A stretch of 53,261 bases of DNA from Salibaculum griseiflavum (GCF_003129565.1 NZ_QETF01000023.1:1-53261), one strand, 5' to 3'; positions 17,302-28,000 are shown, counted from the stretch's first letter. Made by a program: numbers and translations. The notes: generated by a model not told the origin, from the letters alone.

Positions 17302-17736
17302 CTACTCAAGCCAGTCCTCTCTGTTCGCGCCCTGACGCACTGAATGCAAGCGACGCCTTTCTTGTCTCTTTGCGTAATGAATTCGCATGCTCTCCAACAC
17401 TTCGCCGGCGTAGGTTCCATCCAATACTGGAAAAAGGTCCTCATGGACGCAATCTCCCCAGCGACTCCAGAGCATAAAGAGCATCCACATTACTCCATTT
17501 GCGTCCGTTTGAACCCCGCAGTACCGAAGCCCATCTGTGACCTCCTCGGCGCGCTCCCATGTCATGTTATCGAGAATTCTGATGATCGAAGCACTACCTG
17601 ATGCGGGCGCTCCTGTAAGAATTTCAATCATCTGATAACAGCCGCAAGTAGTGCAGCCAAGACGCATGCACCACCGCTCTCGCACCCCGCGAGCAAGCTC
17701 GTCATCCAGCCATTTCTTGTTTTTTGGAATCATCAT
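17302..17736 (-). CDS. Cysteine-rich protein of unknown function
   Basis: A 144-residue protein starting MMIPKNKKWLDDELARG, with GGGAGATTGG upstream. Residues ~24-36 contain CMRLGCTTCGC, a possible metal or disulphide cluster. The rest is Trp rich (MTWERAEEV, VMWMLFMLWSRWGDC). The good protein character and the site support a real gene. GC content here is lower than in the flanking phage modules, in line with acquired cargo. No family recognised. Confidence 0.45.
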   Translation of the reverse strand: MMIPKNKKWLDDELARGVRERWCMRLGCTTCGCYQMIEILTGAPASGSASIIRILDNMTWERAEEVTDGLRYCGVQTDANGVMWMLFMLWSRWGDCVHEDLFPVLDGTYAGEVLESMRIHYAKRQERRRLHSVRQGANREDWLE

Positions 17737-17995
17737 TTCACTGCCAATCTCCCAGCAAAACAGGTAGACACAGCAGCAAGTGCCCTGCAGAGGCCGCTGC
17801 TGTTTGGGAACAAAATGCCAAGACATCACGACACCGCATGTATTACGCTTACCGCCTAGTCATTGAAAAATCGATAAAAAATTCACAGGGCCGAAGTCAA
17901 ACTTTTACAATTAGTAGCGGTATGCTCAACGGAGGGATAGAACAACACACACCTACTTAGAAACAGGACCCATTGATCAGTTACTTTGCTTGTGA

Positions 17996-18022
17996 TTCAC
18001 GGCTCGAGAAACGAGCCGTGAA
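17996..18022. other. 11-bp perfect inverted repeat
   Basis: TTCACGGCTCG and CGAGCCGTGAA flank the 5-base loop AGAAA. There is no T-run on either side, so a Rho-independent terminator is unlikely on its own. It lies between a small cargo gene and an IS3 remnant and could be a leftover of a mobile-element end or an operator. Confidence 0.4.
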
Positions 18023-18087
18023 CACGTCTGATCTCTTCTAGCTGATCGAGGCGCAGATGGCGCATCTTGAGCCATTCTTACAAAATT

Positions 18088-18207
18088 CCCGCTATCACGA
18101 TCCTGATCTTCTCTTCGGCAGAATACTGTTTGCGTTTCTTACGGTGGATGCCTCTGACCAGCTTGTCAGCCGCGTCTTTCGATGTTCCGGATTTCTTGCT
18201 GATCTTC
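18088..18207 (-). pseudogene. Remnant of an IS3-family OrfA
   Basis: Read leftward, this piece encodes KSGTSKDAADKLVRGI, then KQYSAEEKIRIVIAG, the N-terminal HTH region of the OrfA proteins of a common IS3 branch. The next expected residues (the R-G-E-x-S-I block) are absent and the frame stops soon after. It does not match the OrfA at 19737-20012, so it comes from a different insertion sequence. Confidence 0.6.
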
Positions 18208-18301
18208 GCTCAATAATGGCTGCGACGAACCAGAAATCCTTCGTTGCGAAAACCTCAGATCTGTCCCAAAGGCGCTGACGTCAGACATCTATATCGGACT
18301 A

Positions 18302-18568
18302 TCATTTTGTTTCCCGCCCCTGTTTAAGTTCAACATTTTTCATAACTCTTCTTGCCTCTTCAAGCTCGCTACTTAGGTCGCAAACATTCTGCATCGCTTC
18401 GTGGTTTTGCTTGTTCATAAACTCAAGCTCAGTTGCAAACCAAGCGGTCGAGGGCATGAGAAGACCTCTGCTCAACATGACATAGCAGCGCACACAAAGC
18501 TGATTATCCTCTTGGGCGCTGCCTCCACAGCCTCTTACCAAGCAAGTATTTCGTCTTTTAGTTGGCAT
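18302..18568 (-). CDS. Small zinc-finger-like protein
   Basis: An 88-residue protein starting MPTKRRNTCLVRGCGG. Cys9, Cys14, Cys25 and Cys28 form a C-x4-C...C-x2-C pattern that could bind zinc. A long helix rich in Glu and Lys follows (SSELEEARRVMKNVEL). GAGGTGAACAGAG precedes the ATG. It lies between two IS3 remnants, so it is cargo of uncertain origin. No family recognised. Confidence 0.45.
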   Translation of the reverse strand: MPTKRRNTCLVRGCGGSAQEDNQLCVRCYVMLSRGLLMPSTAWFATELEFMNKQNHEAMQNVCDLSSELEEARRVMKNVELKQGRETK

Positions 18569-18716
18569 CTCTGTTCACCTCGGGTCGACTTGAACTGTTG
18601 CCCTTAGGTGGACTTCGTATCCGAAAGTGTCCAGCCATCAATTATACTTGTTGAAGTGGCACCAGCTTTTCGGACTACCGTTTTTCAGCTTTGCTAAGGT
18701 GTATCGAGTTTAAGTT

Positions 18717-18844
18717 TTATCCTGCGTGTCGCTCTTCTAAGCCCGCCCAATACGGGTCGTCCGGCGTCTGCCGATCAAGCGCGGAATAGTGCTTTGTAGT
18801 GTTGTAGAAAGCCATCCAATTCTTGACGACGGGCCGGGCCCGGA
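18717..18844 (-). pseudogene. 3' end of an IS3-family OrfB, cut by a second IS3
   Basis: Read leftward, the fragment gives VVKNWMAFYNTTKHYSALD, then RQTPDDPYW and a stop at 18717-18719. This is the typical C-terminus of IS3-group integrases. The frame is severed exactly where the intact IS3 element begins at 18845. The missing 5' part is not found on the other side of that element. Confidence 0.7.
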
Positions 18845-18882
18845 TGGACCTGTCACACTTTCGTGCCGCTCCGATTGCTCAC

Positions 18883-19740
18883 TTATGCAGCCTTTGCTTC
18901 GAAGGCCAAGGGGCTTTTCCAGCCGAGGGCTGAATGTCTGCGTCGCGGATTGTAGAAGCCATTGATGTATTCAAAGATGGCGATCTCAGCGTCGCGACGT
19001 GTTCGCCAGGACCGTTGCCAGAGCATCTCAGCCTTGATCGTCTTGAAGAAGGTTTCGACCGCCGCATTATCATAACAATTGCCGGTTCCGCTCATTGATG
19101 CCTGGAAGCCGTGCTGGCGCAGGAGCTTCTGGTAGTCGTGGGAGCAATATTGGCTGCCGCGGTCTGTATGATGAATGCAGCCCCTGGGCGGCCGCCTGAA
19201 CGCGATGGCCATGTTCAAGGCCCTGATCGCCAGATCACGTTTCATCCGGTTGCTGGCGGCCCAGCCGATGACGCGCCTTGAATGCAGGTCCAAGATCACA
19301 GCGAGATAAAGCCACCCTTCACGGGTCCACACATAGCTAATGTCGCCCGCCCATTTCTGGTTGGGACGATCCGCTGAGAACTCCCGGTTCAACAGATTGG
19401 GCGCGATGTTGAAGCTGTGGTTGCTGTCCGTCGTCGCCTTGAATTTCTTGTTCCGCTTCACCTCAATACCATTCTCGCTCATCAGCCTGCCGACACGGCG
19501 ATGCCCCACTTCAAGGCCCAGCTCCTTCAGTTCCTCTGTCATGCGTGGGCGACCATAGCTTCCAAGAGACAGGGCAAACTGCTCGCGAATGTGCGCGAGG
19601 ACCACCAAGTCTTTTCGCTGGCTTTGGCTGAGCGGACGATTGCGGTAGGCGCGGTACCCTCGTGGGCTGACATCCATAATCTGGCACAGTCGCTCGACAG
19701 GGAGCATGTCCGCGTTCTTTGCAATGAAAGCAAACCTCAT
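18883..19740 (-). CDS. IS3-family transposase OrfB (DDE integrase)
   Basis: A 285-residue integrase-fold transposase. The first ~60 residues hold the HTH_21-like region (VERLCQIMDVSPRGYRAY). The catalytic core has Asp in WAGDISYVW, Asp in HHTDRGSQY and Glu in ETFFKTIKAE, the D-D-35-E triad. It ends in RRRHSALGWKSPLAFE. The ATG at 19740 overlaps the OrfA stop as ATGA, but the main active product is probably an OrfAB fusion made by frameshifting. Everything needed for activity appears present. Confidence 0.9.
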   Translation of the reverse strand: MRFAFIAKNADMLPVERLCQIMDVSPRGYRAYRNRPLSQSQRKDLVVLAHIREQFALSLGSYGRPRMTEELKELGLEVGHRRVGRLMSENGIEVKRNKKFKATTDSNHSFNIAPNLLNREFSADRPNQKWAGDISYVWTREGWLYLAVILDLHSRRVIGWAASNRMKRDLAIRALNMAIAFRRPPRGCIHHTDRGSQYCSHDYQKLLRQHGFQASMSGTGNCYDNAAVETFFKTIKAEMLWQRSWRTRRDAEIAIFEYINGFYNPRRRHSALGWKSPLAFEAKAA

Positions 19741-20012
19741 TTGCTTCGCTCCGCAAAGAACTGGGTGGCCTTTTTTAACACCTCCCTCTCCTCCCGAAGC
19801 AAACGGTTCTCTTTGCGCAGCTCCGCGACCTCGCGTTCAAGATCAGATTGGGCGGCAGGCTTCTCTGGATTGCGCCGATCCTGCTGGATCCAACGGCTCA
19901 GCGTCGAGAAGCCAACACCAAAATCGGCTGCTACCTGTTTACGCGGCAGACCGCTCGTTAAAGCAACACGCACTGCCTCTGCGCGGAATTCTGGGGTCGG
20001 GTTCGATGCCAT
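19737..20012 (-). CDS. IS3-family OrfA with -1 frameshift site
   Basis: A 91-residue HTH protein. The ATG at 20012 has AAAGGAGAGACATC upstream, better than an earlier in-frame start. It has FRAEAVRVALTSGLPRKQVA, WIQQDRR, then a leucine zipper (LEREVAELRKENRLLREERE). The zipper runs into TTA-AAA-AAG (about 19770-19778). A -1 slip on A-AAA-AAG opens a frame that runs into OrfB without a stop, as known for IS3 transposases. Confidence 0.85.
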   Translation of the reverse strand: MASNPTPEFRAEAVRVALTSGLPRKQVAADFGVGFSTLSRWIQQDRRNPEKPAAQSDLEREVAELRKENRLLREEREVLKKATQFFAERSK

Positions 20013-20075
20013 GATGTCTCTCCTTTGTGGCAAAATACCAAGTCAAAGGAGCGGTACAATTCCGCGGCAGGTCCA

Positions 20076-21097
20076 AACAGTTGCATGTGGCCAAGTCGGA
20101 CCACGGATCATAAGGAAGAGAATATGGATACGGTATCACAGAATTGGATCATTGGCATAGACGTCAGCCGCGATTGGCTGGACATTCATTGCCTGCCGGA
20201 TGGCAAGCGGCTGCGGTTGCCAAACACGGTTGAAGGACATGCGCGGTTTGTTGATCTGGCAAAACCAGTCTCCGCACTGGTTTGCTTTGAGGCCACTGGT
20301 GGACAGGAATGGCGTCTTTGGTCCGCCCTCGACGCCGCCGGGATCGCGACGCGGCAATTGCCGCCAGCACAAATCAAAGCCTTCGCGGTCAGCCGGGGCA
20401 CGCGGGCGAAAACCGACAGGATCGATGCAGAACTCATTGCGCGGTTCATGGCCTTTCGGCCCGATGCCGGGCGCAATCTTCCACATGAAAAGGTACGTCT
20501 TCTCAGAGCCTTGACGTCAAAGCGCGGGCAACTCGTTGAAACGCGCAAACGGCTCTTGGCGCAGATCAAAGCGCATGGAAAACTGGGATCGGCCGATATG
20601 TTTGAAGCCATGGATGCTGAGTTGAAAGACCTGCTGGATCGCCAGATTGCAGAGCTTGAGGTTCAGATCGAAGAAATCATCGCCACAGATGAGAGCCTTG
20701 CCAGGAGTGCCGGCATCTTGCGTTCCGTTCCCGGGATCGGTCCGGTTGCCAGCACGATGCTGATCGCTGAAATGCCGGAACTTGGTCAGATCACCGGCGA
20801 GCAAGCAGCCGCGCTCACAGGCCTTGCGCCAATTGCACACGACAGTGGAGCCATGCGTGGTAAGCGGGCAATCGGAGGCGGACGACGACTTCTCAGACAT
20901 GTGCTGTTCCAGGCTGCTCTCGTTGCCAGCCACCACAATCCAATCCTGAAAACCTTCGCCGATCGACTTCGCGACGCCGGAAAACCACACAAAGTCATTG
21001 TCATTGCTGTCGCCAGAAAACTCGTCACAATCGTGAATGCGCTCATCAAATCAGGGCAGAAATGGTCTGCTCAGCCCGTCTGAGAAATACAGTTGCT
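20076..21097 (+). mobile_element. IS110-family element, ends uncertain
   Basis: The IS110-type transposase gene is flanked by the 8-mer ACAGTTGC at 20077-20084 and 21089-21096. If these mark the ends, the element is only ~1.0 kb and has almost no non-coding DNA. IS110 elements normally carry 100-300 bp that encode the bridge RNA. The left side is directly abutted by the IS3 right end (20075), so part of the element may have been lost. Confidence 0.55.
20124..21083 (+). CDS. IS110-family transposase (DEDD, bridge-RNA guided family)
   Basis: A 319-residue transposase starting MDTVSQNWIIGIDVS, with AAGGAAGAGAAT upstream. The RuvC-like DEDD site shows Asp in IGIDVSRDWLDIH, Glu in CFEATGG and the Asp pair in KTDRIDAELI. 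The C-terminal domain contains LRSVPGIGPVAS and LTGLAPIAHDSGAMRGKRA, with the expected catalytic serine. The gene looks intact. Family members act with a bridge RNA encoded in the element's own non-coding end, and that region seems to be missing or very short here. Confidence 0.9.
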   Translation: MDTVSQNWIIGIDVSRDWLDIHCLPDGKRLRLPNTVEGHARFVDLAKPVSALVCFEATGGQEWRLWSALDAAGIATRQLPPAQIKAFAVSRGTRAKTDRIDAELIARFMAFRPDAGRNLPHEKVRLLRALTSKRGQLVETRKRLLAQIKAHGKLGSADMFEAMDAELKDLLDRQIAELEVQIEEIIATDESLARSAGILRSVPGIGPVASTMLIAEMPELGQITGEQAAALTGLAPIAHDSGAMRGKRAIGGGRRLLRHVLFQAALVASHHNPILKTFADRLRDAGKPHKVIVIAVARKLVTIVNALIKSGQKWSAQPV

Positions 21098-21114
21098 AAG
21101 TTATGACAATGCCA

Positions 21115-21507
21115 TTATAACAAATCACCAAATTTCCCGTAGTCTTCATCGTTATAGGCAAAAACGGTGTGCGACACTTCCAGTGACGGCGGCCCCACGA
21201 CCTGCTCAAAAATCACAACGTCTGGAAGTTTGGAGACTATAGCCAGTATATCAGGCCAATCGTCTTCATCGTGCGGGTTCGAGACAGTGATATAATCGTC
21301 CCCCCGTGTCACTTCAAAACCGGCCTCTTCAACTAGTCTTTGCGTCCGCTCAGACATGCAAAATGTAAAATCGCTTGAAGTTAAAAGTTGCAGATGCCCA
21401 CAGCCTTTTACCCCCCAGTCACCGCCTTCATTATGCGTCGCAGCAATGCCACAGAAAGGACAGTGGAGCGGGATGTCGTAGTATGTCGTTATCTCAATAG
21501 TGGGCAT
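21115..21507 (-). CDS. Zinc-ribbon-like protein downstream of druE
   Basis: A 130-residue protein with a good site (GGGAGAAAGAA before the ATG). It starts MPTIEITTYYDIPLHCPFCG; the CPFC pair and later cysteines (Cys36 and Cys50) could bind a metal. The C-terminal half is acidic (DDYITVSNPHDEDDWPD). It is the last of three small ORFs that follow druE on the same strand. It ends 18 bases before the IS110 edge. No family recognised; it may be part of the defence operon or an independent cargo gene. Confidence 0.55.
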   Translation of the reverse strand: MPTIEITTYYDIPLHCPFCGIAATHNEGGDWGVKGCGHLQLLTSSDFTFCMSERTQRLVEEAGFEVTRGDDYITVSNPHDEDDWPDILAIVSKLPDVVIFEQVVGPPSLEVSHTVFAYNDEDYGKFGDLL

Positions 21508-21528
21508 TTCTTTCTCCCTAGATAGATT

Positions 21529-21720
21529 TCAAGTCACTGACACTTTTCGGCTTTGCACTTTCGAAAAGCAAAAGGCCGTTCGCACCTCAGAACAGTCTCT
21601 CTCTCGAAGTGTACGTATTTCTGACTGCCTCATGAATTTCTCACGCCATGTTTCGCCAAAAAACCTGATATCACTGCGACTTCCGATGCCAAAGCGCGGA
21701 TTTGCCAGAAGCTCAGCCAT
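21529..21720 (-). CDS. Small basic protein downstream of druE
   Basis: A 63-residue frame starting MAELLANPRFGIGSRSD. The ATG at 21720 has CGGAGGCAACCG before it, an ideal site. The sequence is rich in Arg, Ser and Phe, with no motif I know. It lies 91 bases downstream of the membrane-protein ORF and 21 bases upstream of the zinc-ribbon-like gene. The site and the spacing argue for translation, but the protein character is only moderate. Confidence 0.4.
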   Translation of the reverse strand: MAELLANPRFGIGSRSDIRFFGETWREKFMRQSEIRTLRERDCSEVRTAFCFSKVQSRKVSVT

Positions 21721-21811
21721 CGGTTGCCTCCGATGACATCAATTTTGGCTCGCTACCGTCTGAAATGAAAAACCCGGAGTACAGTTCACCGATCTCCACA
21801 AAGGCTGAACA

Positions 21812-22042
21812 TTAACTCTCAGTATAGGGAGGTGGTCGCCACCGCGCAATCGTGACGTTCATCCCGTGTTGCCGCGTGGCCTCAACAGGCCACAACCTAC
21901 ACCGTTCATCTGACCAGAACACAGAGGATTTACTCACCTTCCATGAGACATGGCTCAATACAACACGCGCGACGGCCAGTCCAAAACCAATGCAGAGGGC
22001 TAGTATTACCATGGCCACGATGAAGCCAATAAATACATCCAT
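21812..22042 (-). CDS. Small membrane protein directly after druE
   Basis: A 76-residue protein starting MDVFIGFIVAMVILALCIGF. The N-terminal ~30 residues form one strong transmembrane helix; the remaining ~45 are soluble and contain Trp, Arg and Cys. The ATG at 22042 is 20 bases past the druE stop and has GGAGGGTGAGCGC upstream, so it is very likely co-transcribed with druHE. The described type III Druantia has only druH and druE, so this may be an added component, a regulator, or an unrelated passenger. Confidence 0.55.
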   Translation of the reverse strand: MDVFIGFIVAMVILALCIGFGLAVARVVLSHVSWKVSKSSVFWSDERCRLWPVEATRQHGMNVTIARWRPPPYTES

Positions 22043-22062
22043 GCGCTCACCCTCCGCAAAGT

Positions 22063-25000
22063 TTAGATGTTAAAATTATAGGCAATTGGCGCCCCCTCCT
22101 CCGTGTAGCTTGTCAGCTCGCCCTTTTGATTGGCCAGCATTTTGGCCTGCTGCATCGGTGTACCCTCAAAATCATGGCGCACGGATCCTTGGGCGCGCCA
22201 AGCGCCAAAGCCTTGATCCAGTAACATTACAAATTTGCGCCCATCATTCAGTTCACCAGATAGCGCTCGGTGGTGCGGCAGATCGTTTTTTCGCTCCAGC
22301 AACAGCGTCACACCGGGAAGGAGAGCTTGAAGAACATCGATGCGCTGGGCGTCGGATGCAAAGTTGTCCCAGATCATCCGAGGCTCGAACGGCAGGTGTT
22401 CGGCTTTCGCCATATGAACAGAAACCTCGGCGTCCTTCATACCCGGGGTTGCGCGCAATACGCTTGAAAGCATGCTGATCGCCAGAGGAGTCATGAGGTA
22501 TCTGTCAGAGTAAGTAAGTGACTTGAGGCCGACCTCTTTCAAGGCGTTCACCTCAAGCGGCGCGTTAGCCGCCACAAAATTCCAGAACCTCTTACCAAAT
22601 CCCGGGATGGCCCCGTCCAATGCGCGTTTAGGCCAGAATAGTTTAGTGTTTCCACTTCCAAGCTCCATCAGTTTTTCAACCGACAAGCCATTCGACTCCG
22701 GCAAGGTCGGTACGTCGCCCATCACGACTGGAGTCTGCGCCCCAGCGCCCCAGTCTTCGCCAGGGATGGCTTCTTCAGCAGCAATCGCGACAAAGGCGGA
22801 CGTCTCCTCGCCCTGTTTCAATGTTGCAAGGACCGGGTATCCTTCAGCTAGAGGCATTTCGTCTGCCATCAGAATTTTGGCAAATGCGGCAAATCGATGA
22901 ATAGACAGCCGACAGCTCAGATCAAAATCCGCAGATGACAGTAAAGAGCGCGGAAAATGCATGCGAACTTCAACACCAGCCCCATGCAACCTTGGCAACC
23001 ATGACGACAATATCCAGCCCTGCAGATCCCAGTCCTTTGGCGCGCCGTGCATCCAAATATCCAATGCATCTAGGCGATTATTCCTCAGCGCACGGTCAAT
23101 GAATACAGAAACCGCCTGTCCGGCAAATTGCGTGTCACTTCCCAGAACGCGATATTCAGCGGGCAAATCGAGGTAGTCCTGCAGGCCACGGGCCAACGTC
23201 AACGCTCCTGCGCGATCCATCCGAACATCTCTTTGATTGATGTCTGGACGCAAGATACAAGATGGGCATCCGTGCTTGCATGCGTCCGGGCAATCAAGCA
23301 GTTCCACAGCTCTTGAAAGAGCCTGTGTGAAGGTTTCAGTTTCACCCATTCTCGCAGATAGACCCGCCCCACCTGCGGCGCGATCAAAGAGGTAAACCGA
23401 CAGACGTTTATCCCCACTGAGCCCACGGGACGGTCCAGTTTCGAGGCCCACTTCTGCGGCCTCAACGCCCAAACGCTCAACAAGGGCTTCACGTAAGGCG
23501 GCTGCAAGTGCTTTTCCTGTTTGCTCAGACGTGTCGCCTGGGAGTTGCCACTCCCAAATGTCAGTGTGAGTGATCTGTGCGAGGTGTATCGCTTTCTGGA
23601 TACGGTTTGGATTGTCTGACCCTGGGCACAGCCCATCTCGCGTCAGCTTCATATCAGAGCGCCGCTGCAGAGGTTTATGTTTCAAAATGCTCTTTGGCAT
23701 CTCTGCAACGGCGCCGTGTTCCGGCGCATCCAATGGGGCTGCGCGCCCACAATCCAGACAAATGGCAAAACCACCGTCTTTTTGACCTGAGGCCAAAGTT
23801 GTCAACTGCCCCAATGGATCAACCCGCATGCGACCTGCCTGCTCTTGGGGAAGCGCAATCCAATCACCCCACTGTGCCGATAAGCTTACATCATCAACGG
23901 CTGTTCGATTAATCAGTTCATAGCCAGTATGAGCTTGTTTTGCGGAAAGGAAACCCGCCGGGCGAAGCACACGCTTAGTTGTCAGTTTCTCAGTACCACA
24001 TTGAGGACAAGCTTCAGGTCGTACCGTACTTACACCGAAGGCGTGGCAGTCCGAGCAGGACCAAAACTCACGCAGGTCTTCAAGATTGCTGGCATCCGCT
24101 CGCGCTTGCCAGGCCGGCAGTATCCCTTCAGACTCAAATACCTGACCATCGATGACAACCTCATTGCCAGGCGCATATTCCCGAAGGGCTTGGTGTAGCT
24201 CGCGGGAGGCCCCACCAGCACGCTGGAAGGAGGTCGACACGTCTGAAGTACGCGGCGCAGAGAGAAGAGAGGTGAAGCTGACAACGTCTGTCGGAAATCC
24301 ATATGCAGGTGTAAAACCACGGCGGGCAAATTCACCAAGCATAAACTCTCCAGCCAGGCGCTTGGCGCGCAGTTTGAACGCCGCGACAACGTCATTGTCC
24401 CTCGCCCCCAACATTCCATCAAAAAGAGCTTCATATTCTTCGCGCCATTTACCTACGAGGCGCTGGAAGCCATCTGAAGCTTGAGCGATCAGAGCAGAAA
24501 CGGGACGAGTGCTAAGTGTGGTGCCTTTGACAAGGGCCTGCAACTGCGCATGACGAAAGTTCGACTTTGCCCATTCGCCTCGCAAATCATCAAGGAAGCG
24601 ATCTGCATCCGAGAAATCTGTGAAGGCTGTTTCAAAGGTTTCGTTGACCCCCATGAACGCACCGATGGATGACTTGACGCTCACACCACCTTGCTCGGCA
24701 AACCACTGCGACAGCAGCCCTGCATTCACATGGCGCTGGATTAATGCAGCGCTGTCAAACCAAACTTTGGGTGCAACGATCGGTCTTTCTAAGAAGTCGA
24801 TAGGTCTGTGGAACGCCTGATAATCCAATGGTAAATCCCGACAGAACGTCATCGAAAATGCCCAAGGCTCGCGTCGCCGCCCTGCCCGGCCGACACGCTG
24901 ACGGTAATTCGAGAGCGCTGGCGGCACATTTGCGTTGACCACCAGCTGAACGGCCGGGATGTCGACCCCCATTTCCATTGTTGTAGAGCAATTCAGGAGG

Positions 25001-28000
25001 TTGATCTTGCCCTCACCAAAAGCATCTTCATAGCGCGCTAGGACAGGCCGTGGGATTTGCGCAGAATGCTCTTGGGCGCGAATATATCGCGGGTATTCCG
25101 CAATGCGATCATGGAGAGCGCTCCACAGGCCAACTTTTCGGAGATCTTGAACGTTTGCATCGTTACGCAACCACTCACGCAGTTCATTTCTTTCTGTAGA
25201 GAGCGACCCGCCCCCTTTAGCGATAGGCAGAGCAGGATATTGCACTTCGGACATCATTCGCGCCGGTGCATAGGGCGATCGCCCTGCAATATTGTAGCCA
25301 AATGGGCGCCTTGTGACCGGACAGAGCCATCCCGTCTCCAGTCGTTCAAGGGCAGCCCGATCGAAACTGAGACGCCATCCACCAGCTCCAGTATTCTTGC
25401 CAGCCTTTGAAATTATCAAAGACCACAGATCGCTCAGAATTGCCGAGACACGATCTTCAATAACAGGGTCACCCTTCTCTCCTCCGGCCAACGCATAAAC
25501 AAGCTTCACCAAGCGATTGCGGTCATTGAACGCCGTCGGCCATCGCCGATCGTGTTTGTGCATGTCTTCATTTGGTGTATCCGGCGCAACCATCGATTGA
25601 AGCACACCCGCTTTGGGCGCGACGGGGCCGACCATCCAAGGTGGCATTTCAACTGCGAGGTTTTGCCTGAACCCGAAGTCGATAGCGGCGTATGCCAATC
25701 CGATCCAGCCTTCGCGCGTGATCCCTGCGGCATTGACCGGGTCCGGTAAAGGCATGGATCGGGCTTTTGCTTCTAGCTCAGGAAACACAAGGCGGACCAG
25801 TCCCATTGTCTCAGGGTTGTTTTGAACACGCGGCCGACGCATCAACTCGCGGAAGAGCATCATCTCTGCGAGGTTCTTAGGGTCTTCTTGGAAGAATTTA
25901 TCAATCCAGCGGTTTTTCCAAATATCACCGACAAATCCTTTGAGGTCAGGCTGCTCTGCAAACCCTGCAACTAGCTCTTTCCACGGAACAGCGCTTGAGC
26001 CACCTTGAAGTTCAGCGAGTTTCGCTTTCAAGGGAGCTTTCATGTCCTCGACAATAGGGCTGTCTGGGAGTTTTCCTAATTCAGCCAGCTGCGCTTCGAG
26101 TTTTTGGACTTCAACAGGTTTACCAGACTGAACTTCGTTCACCCGGTGCCACAGGTATGACCGCGTTAAGGTGCGCTCCGCTTCTTGCTGTAGTTTTGCG
26201 GCGAGACGAGCAACTCCTTGTCGACTGTCAGAAAACGTGATTGCGCGCCTTCCCCCCGACGGTAACCCCTTCTCTTCCATTGGCTGTGTCAGCGTTTCCA
26301 GCAACGAAGGGATGGACGTTGCGAGGAAAAAGGCTGGGCCGAACCGAAACCCCATGAGTCGCGCTTTTGCGGCACCGTCACAGCACTCACGATCGCTCGC
26401 TTTTTCAATCAGGTGAAAATTCCAAGCAGGCGTGTCCTCTGGTGGTTGATTGTCGAAGATTTTGCCATCCTTGGACAACCAGACGGACTGACCAGGAACA
26501 ATCCATGCGGTCCCTTTTTCGAAGGTAACGTCCGCATCGTCATCTGGCTCCACATCTAGCAAATAATCATCAAGGTCCTCTTGGTCTGGAGGATCCAGTC
26601 TTGGCTGCGCCCCGCCGACCAGCTGTCCTTGCAGATGTACGGTGCCACATTCTGTACAGGAGACAACCTCATACACAGGTGCCCCACAGGCGCATCTTGG
26701 CGTCGCTGTCAGATGGATCGCACCATAGGGCCATTCTGCGTCATTTGTCGCGAGTTCAGGATCGCAATGGTCGCAATCTGGGTTGGTACAAGCCCAAATT
26801 CCACCCTGCGCCCGATGAAACAAATGCGCCCGCCATGGTAGAAGCTTCTTGTCATCCTTTTCCGCGAGCGCCACAACATCGAGAAGTTGCTGGGCCTCCG
26901 TGCTCTTATTGGGATCATCCAATAGAAGCTGGGCTATCGCTCTCAATGAAAGCGCTCCAGACGCCATTTTTGTGCGGAGTTTCAGCACACGGGGATGATC
27001 AGCCAATTCGCGCCACAGTCCACCGTAATCTTCCGTCTCCGCAAGCTGGTTAAGCTTCAGCAAGTCGAATGGGCGGGCCGCACCTGGGGCGGGCAAAACC
27101 GGATCCGTCGCTACCCCCTCCACAACGGTCACCTGATCAGACGCCCGACCAGACAATGCCGAAGCAAAGTCTTTAAGCTTACCCGCAGCGTCCTTCTCAC
27201 CCCCTATCGTTGCCGAGGTGGCCATCAATCTGACATCTTCCGCTTCGACACCAAAGGCTGCGCGAACACGCCTAAGGAGAAGGGCCATTTCCGCGGCCTG
27301 AGACCCAATATAGCTATGCGCTTCGTCAAGCACGATCCAGCGCAGCGCACCTTGCGACTTCTCCAACATGCCGCGGTCCTGCCCGCGCAGAAGCATGTAT
27401 TCCAGCATTGTAATGTTGGTCACCAAGATCTCCGGGGGCTCTTCCCGGATTTTCTTGCGGCTGCGCAGTTCCACATCATCTGATGGTGGTTGGGCTTGGT
27501 TTTCCCGCTCTACGGTATCACCATTGAACAGAGCAAAACGGACACGTCCCCCCAGCTTGCGGGCCCACGCCGACAAACGATCACGCTGACTTTCGATAAG
27601 CGCATTCAGCGGATAGAGAAGAATAGCCTGGATGCCGCCCCCAGGGCGCGGTGGTCGTGAAATAATATCCTGCAAAATCGGGATCATGAAAGACTCGGTC
27701 TTGCCGGAGCCAGTGCCCGCAGTCACCAAAACAGAGTGTTTATCTTCCAAGCTTGCACGCCATGCGGCCTGTTGGTGCAAATATGGCAACAGATCCCTGC
27801 CCATTTCATAATCACCCGCGTTTGCGAGTGCATCAACGATGTCTGGACTTAATAAGGTCCCTTCCATATCGCCCAAGGTTTGGGCGGCTGGTTTCCAGTT
27901 TCGCGCTATCTCATACACCGGATCCGCCAACACAGAGCCCGGGGCCCCAGCGTCTTGGGACAACTTCCGCGAAAGAACTTGGTTTAGGCCCGGATGTGAC

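Larger units (their letters stand above)
18845..20075 (-). mobile_element. IS3-family insertion sequence, intact
   Basis: A 1231-bp element bounded by 28-bp imperfect inverted repeats (20 of 28 matching). Both start TGGACCTG at the outer edge and end CCGCTCC inward. It carries overlapping OrfA and OrfB on the minus strand. No short target duplication is obvious: the left flank ends CCCGGA and the right flank begins AACAGT. It interrupts an older IS3 remnant on the left and abuts an IS110-type element on the right. Confidence 0.8.
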
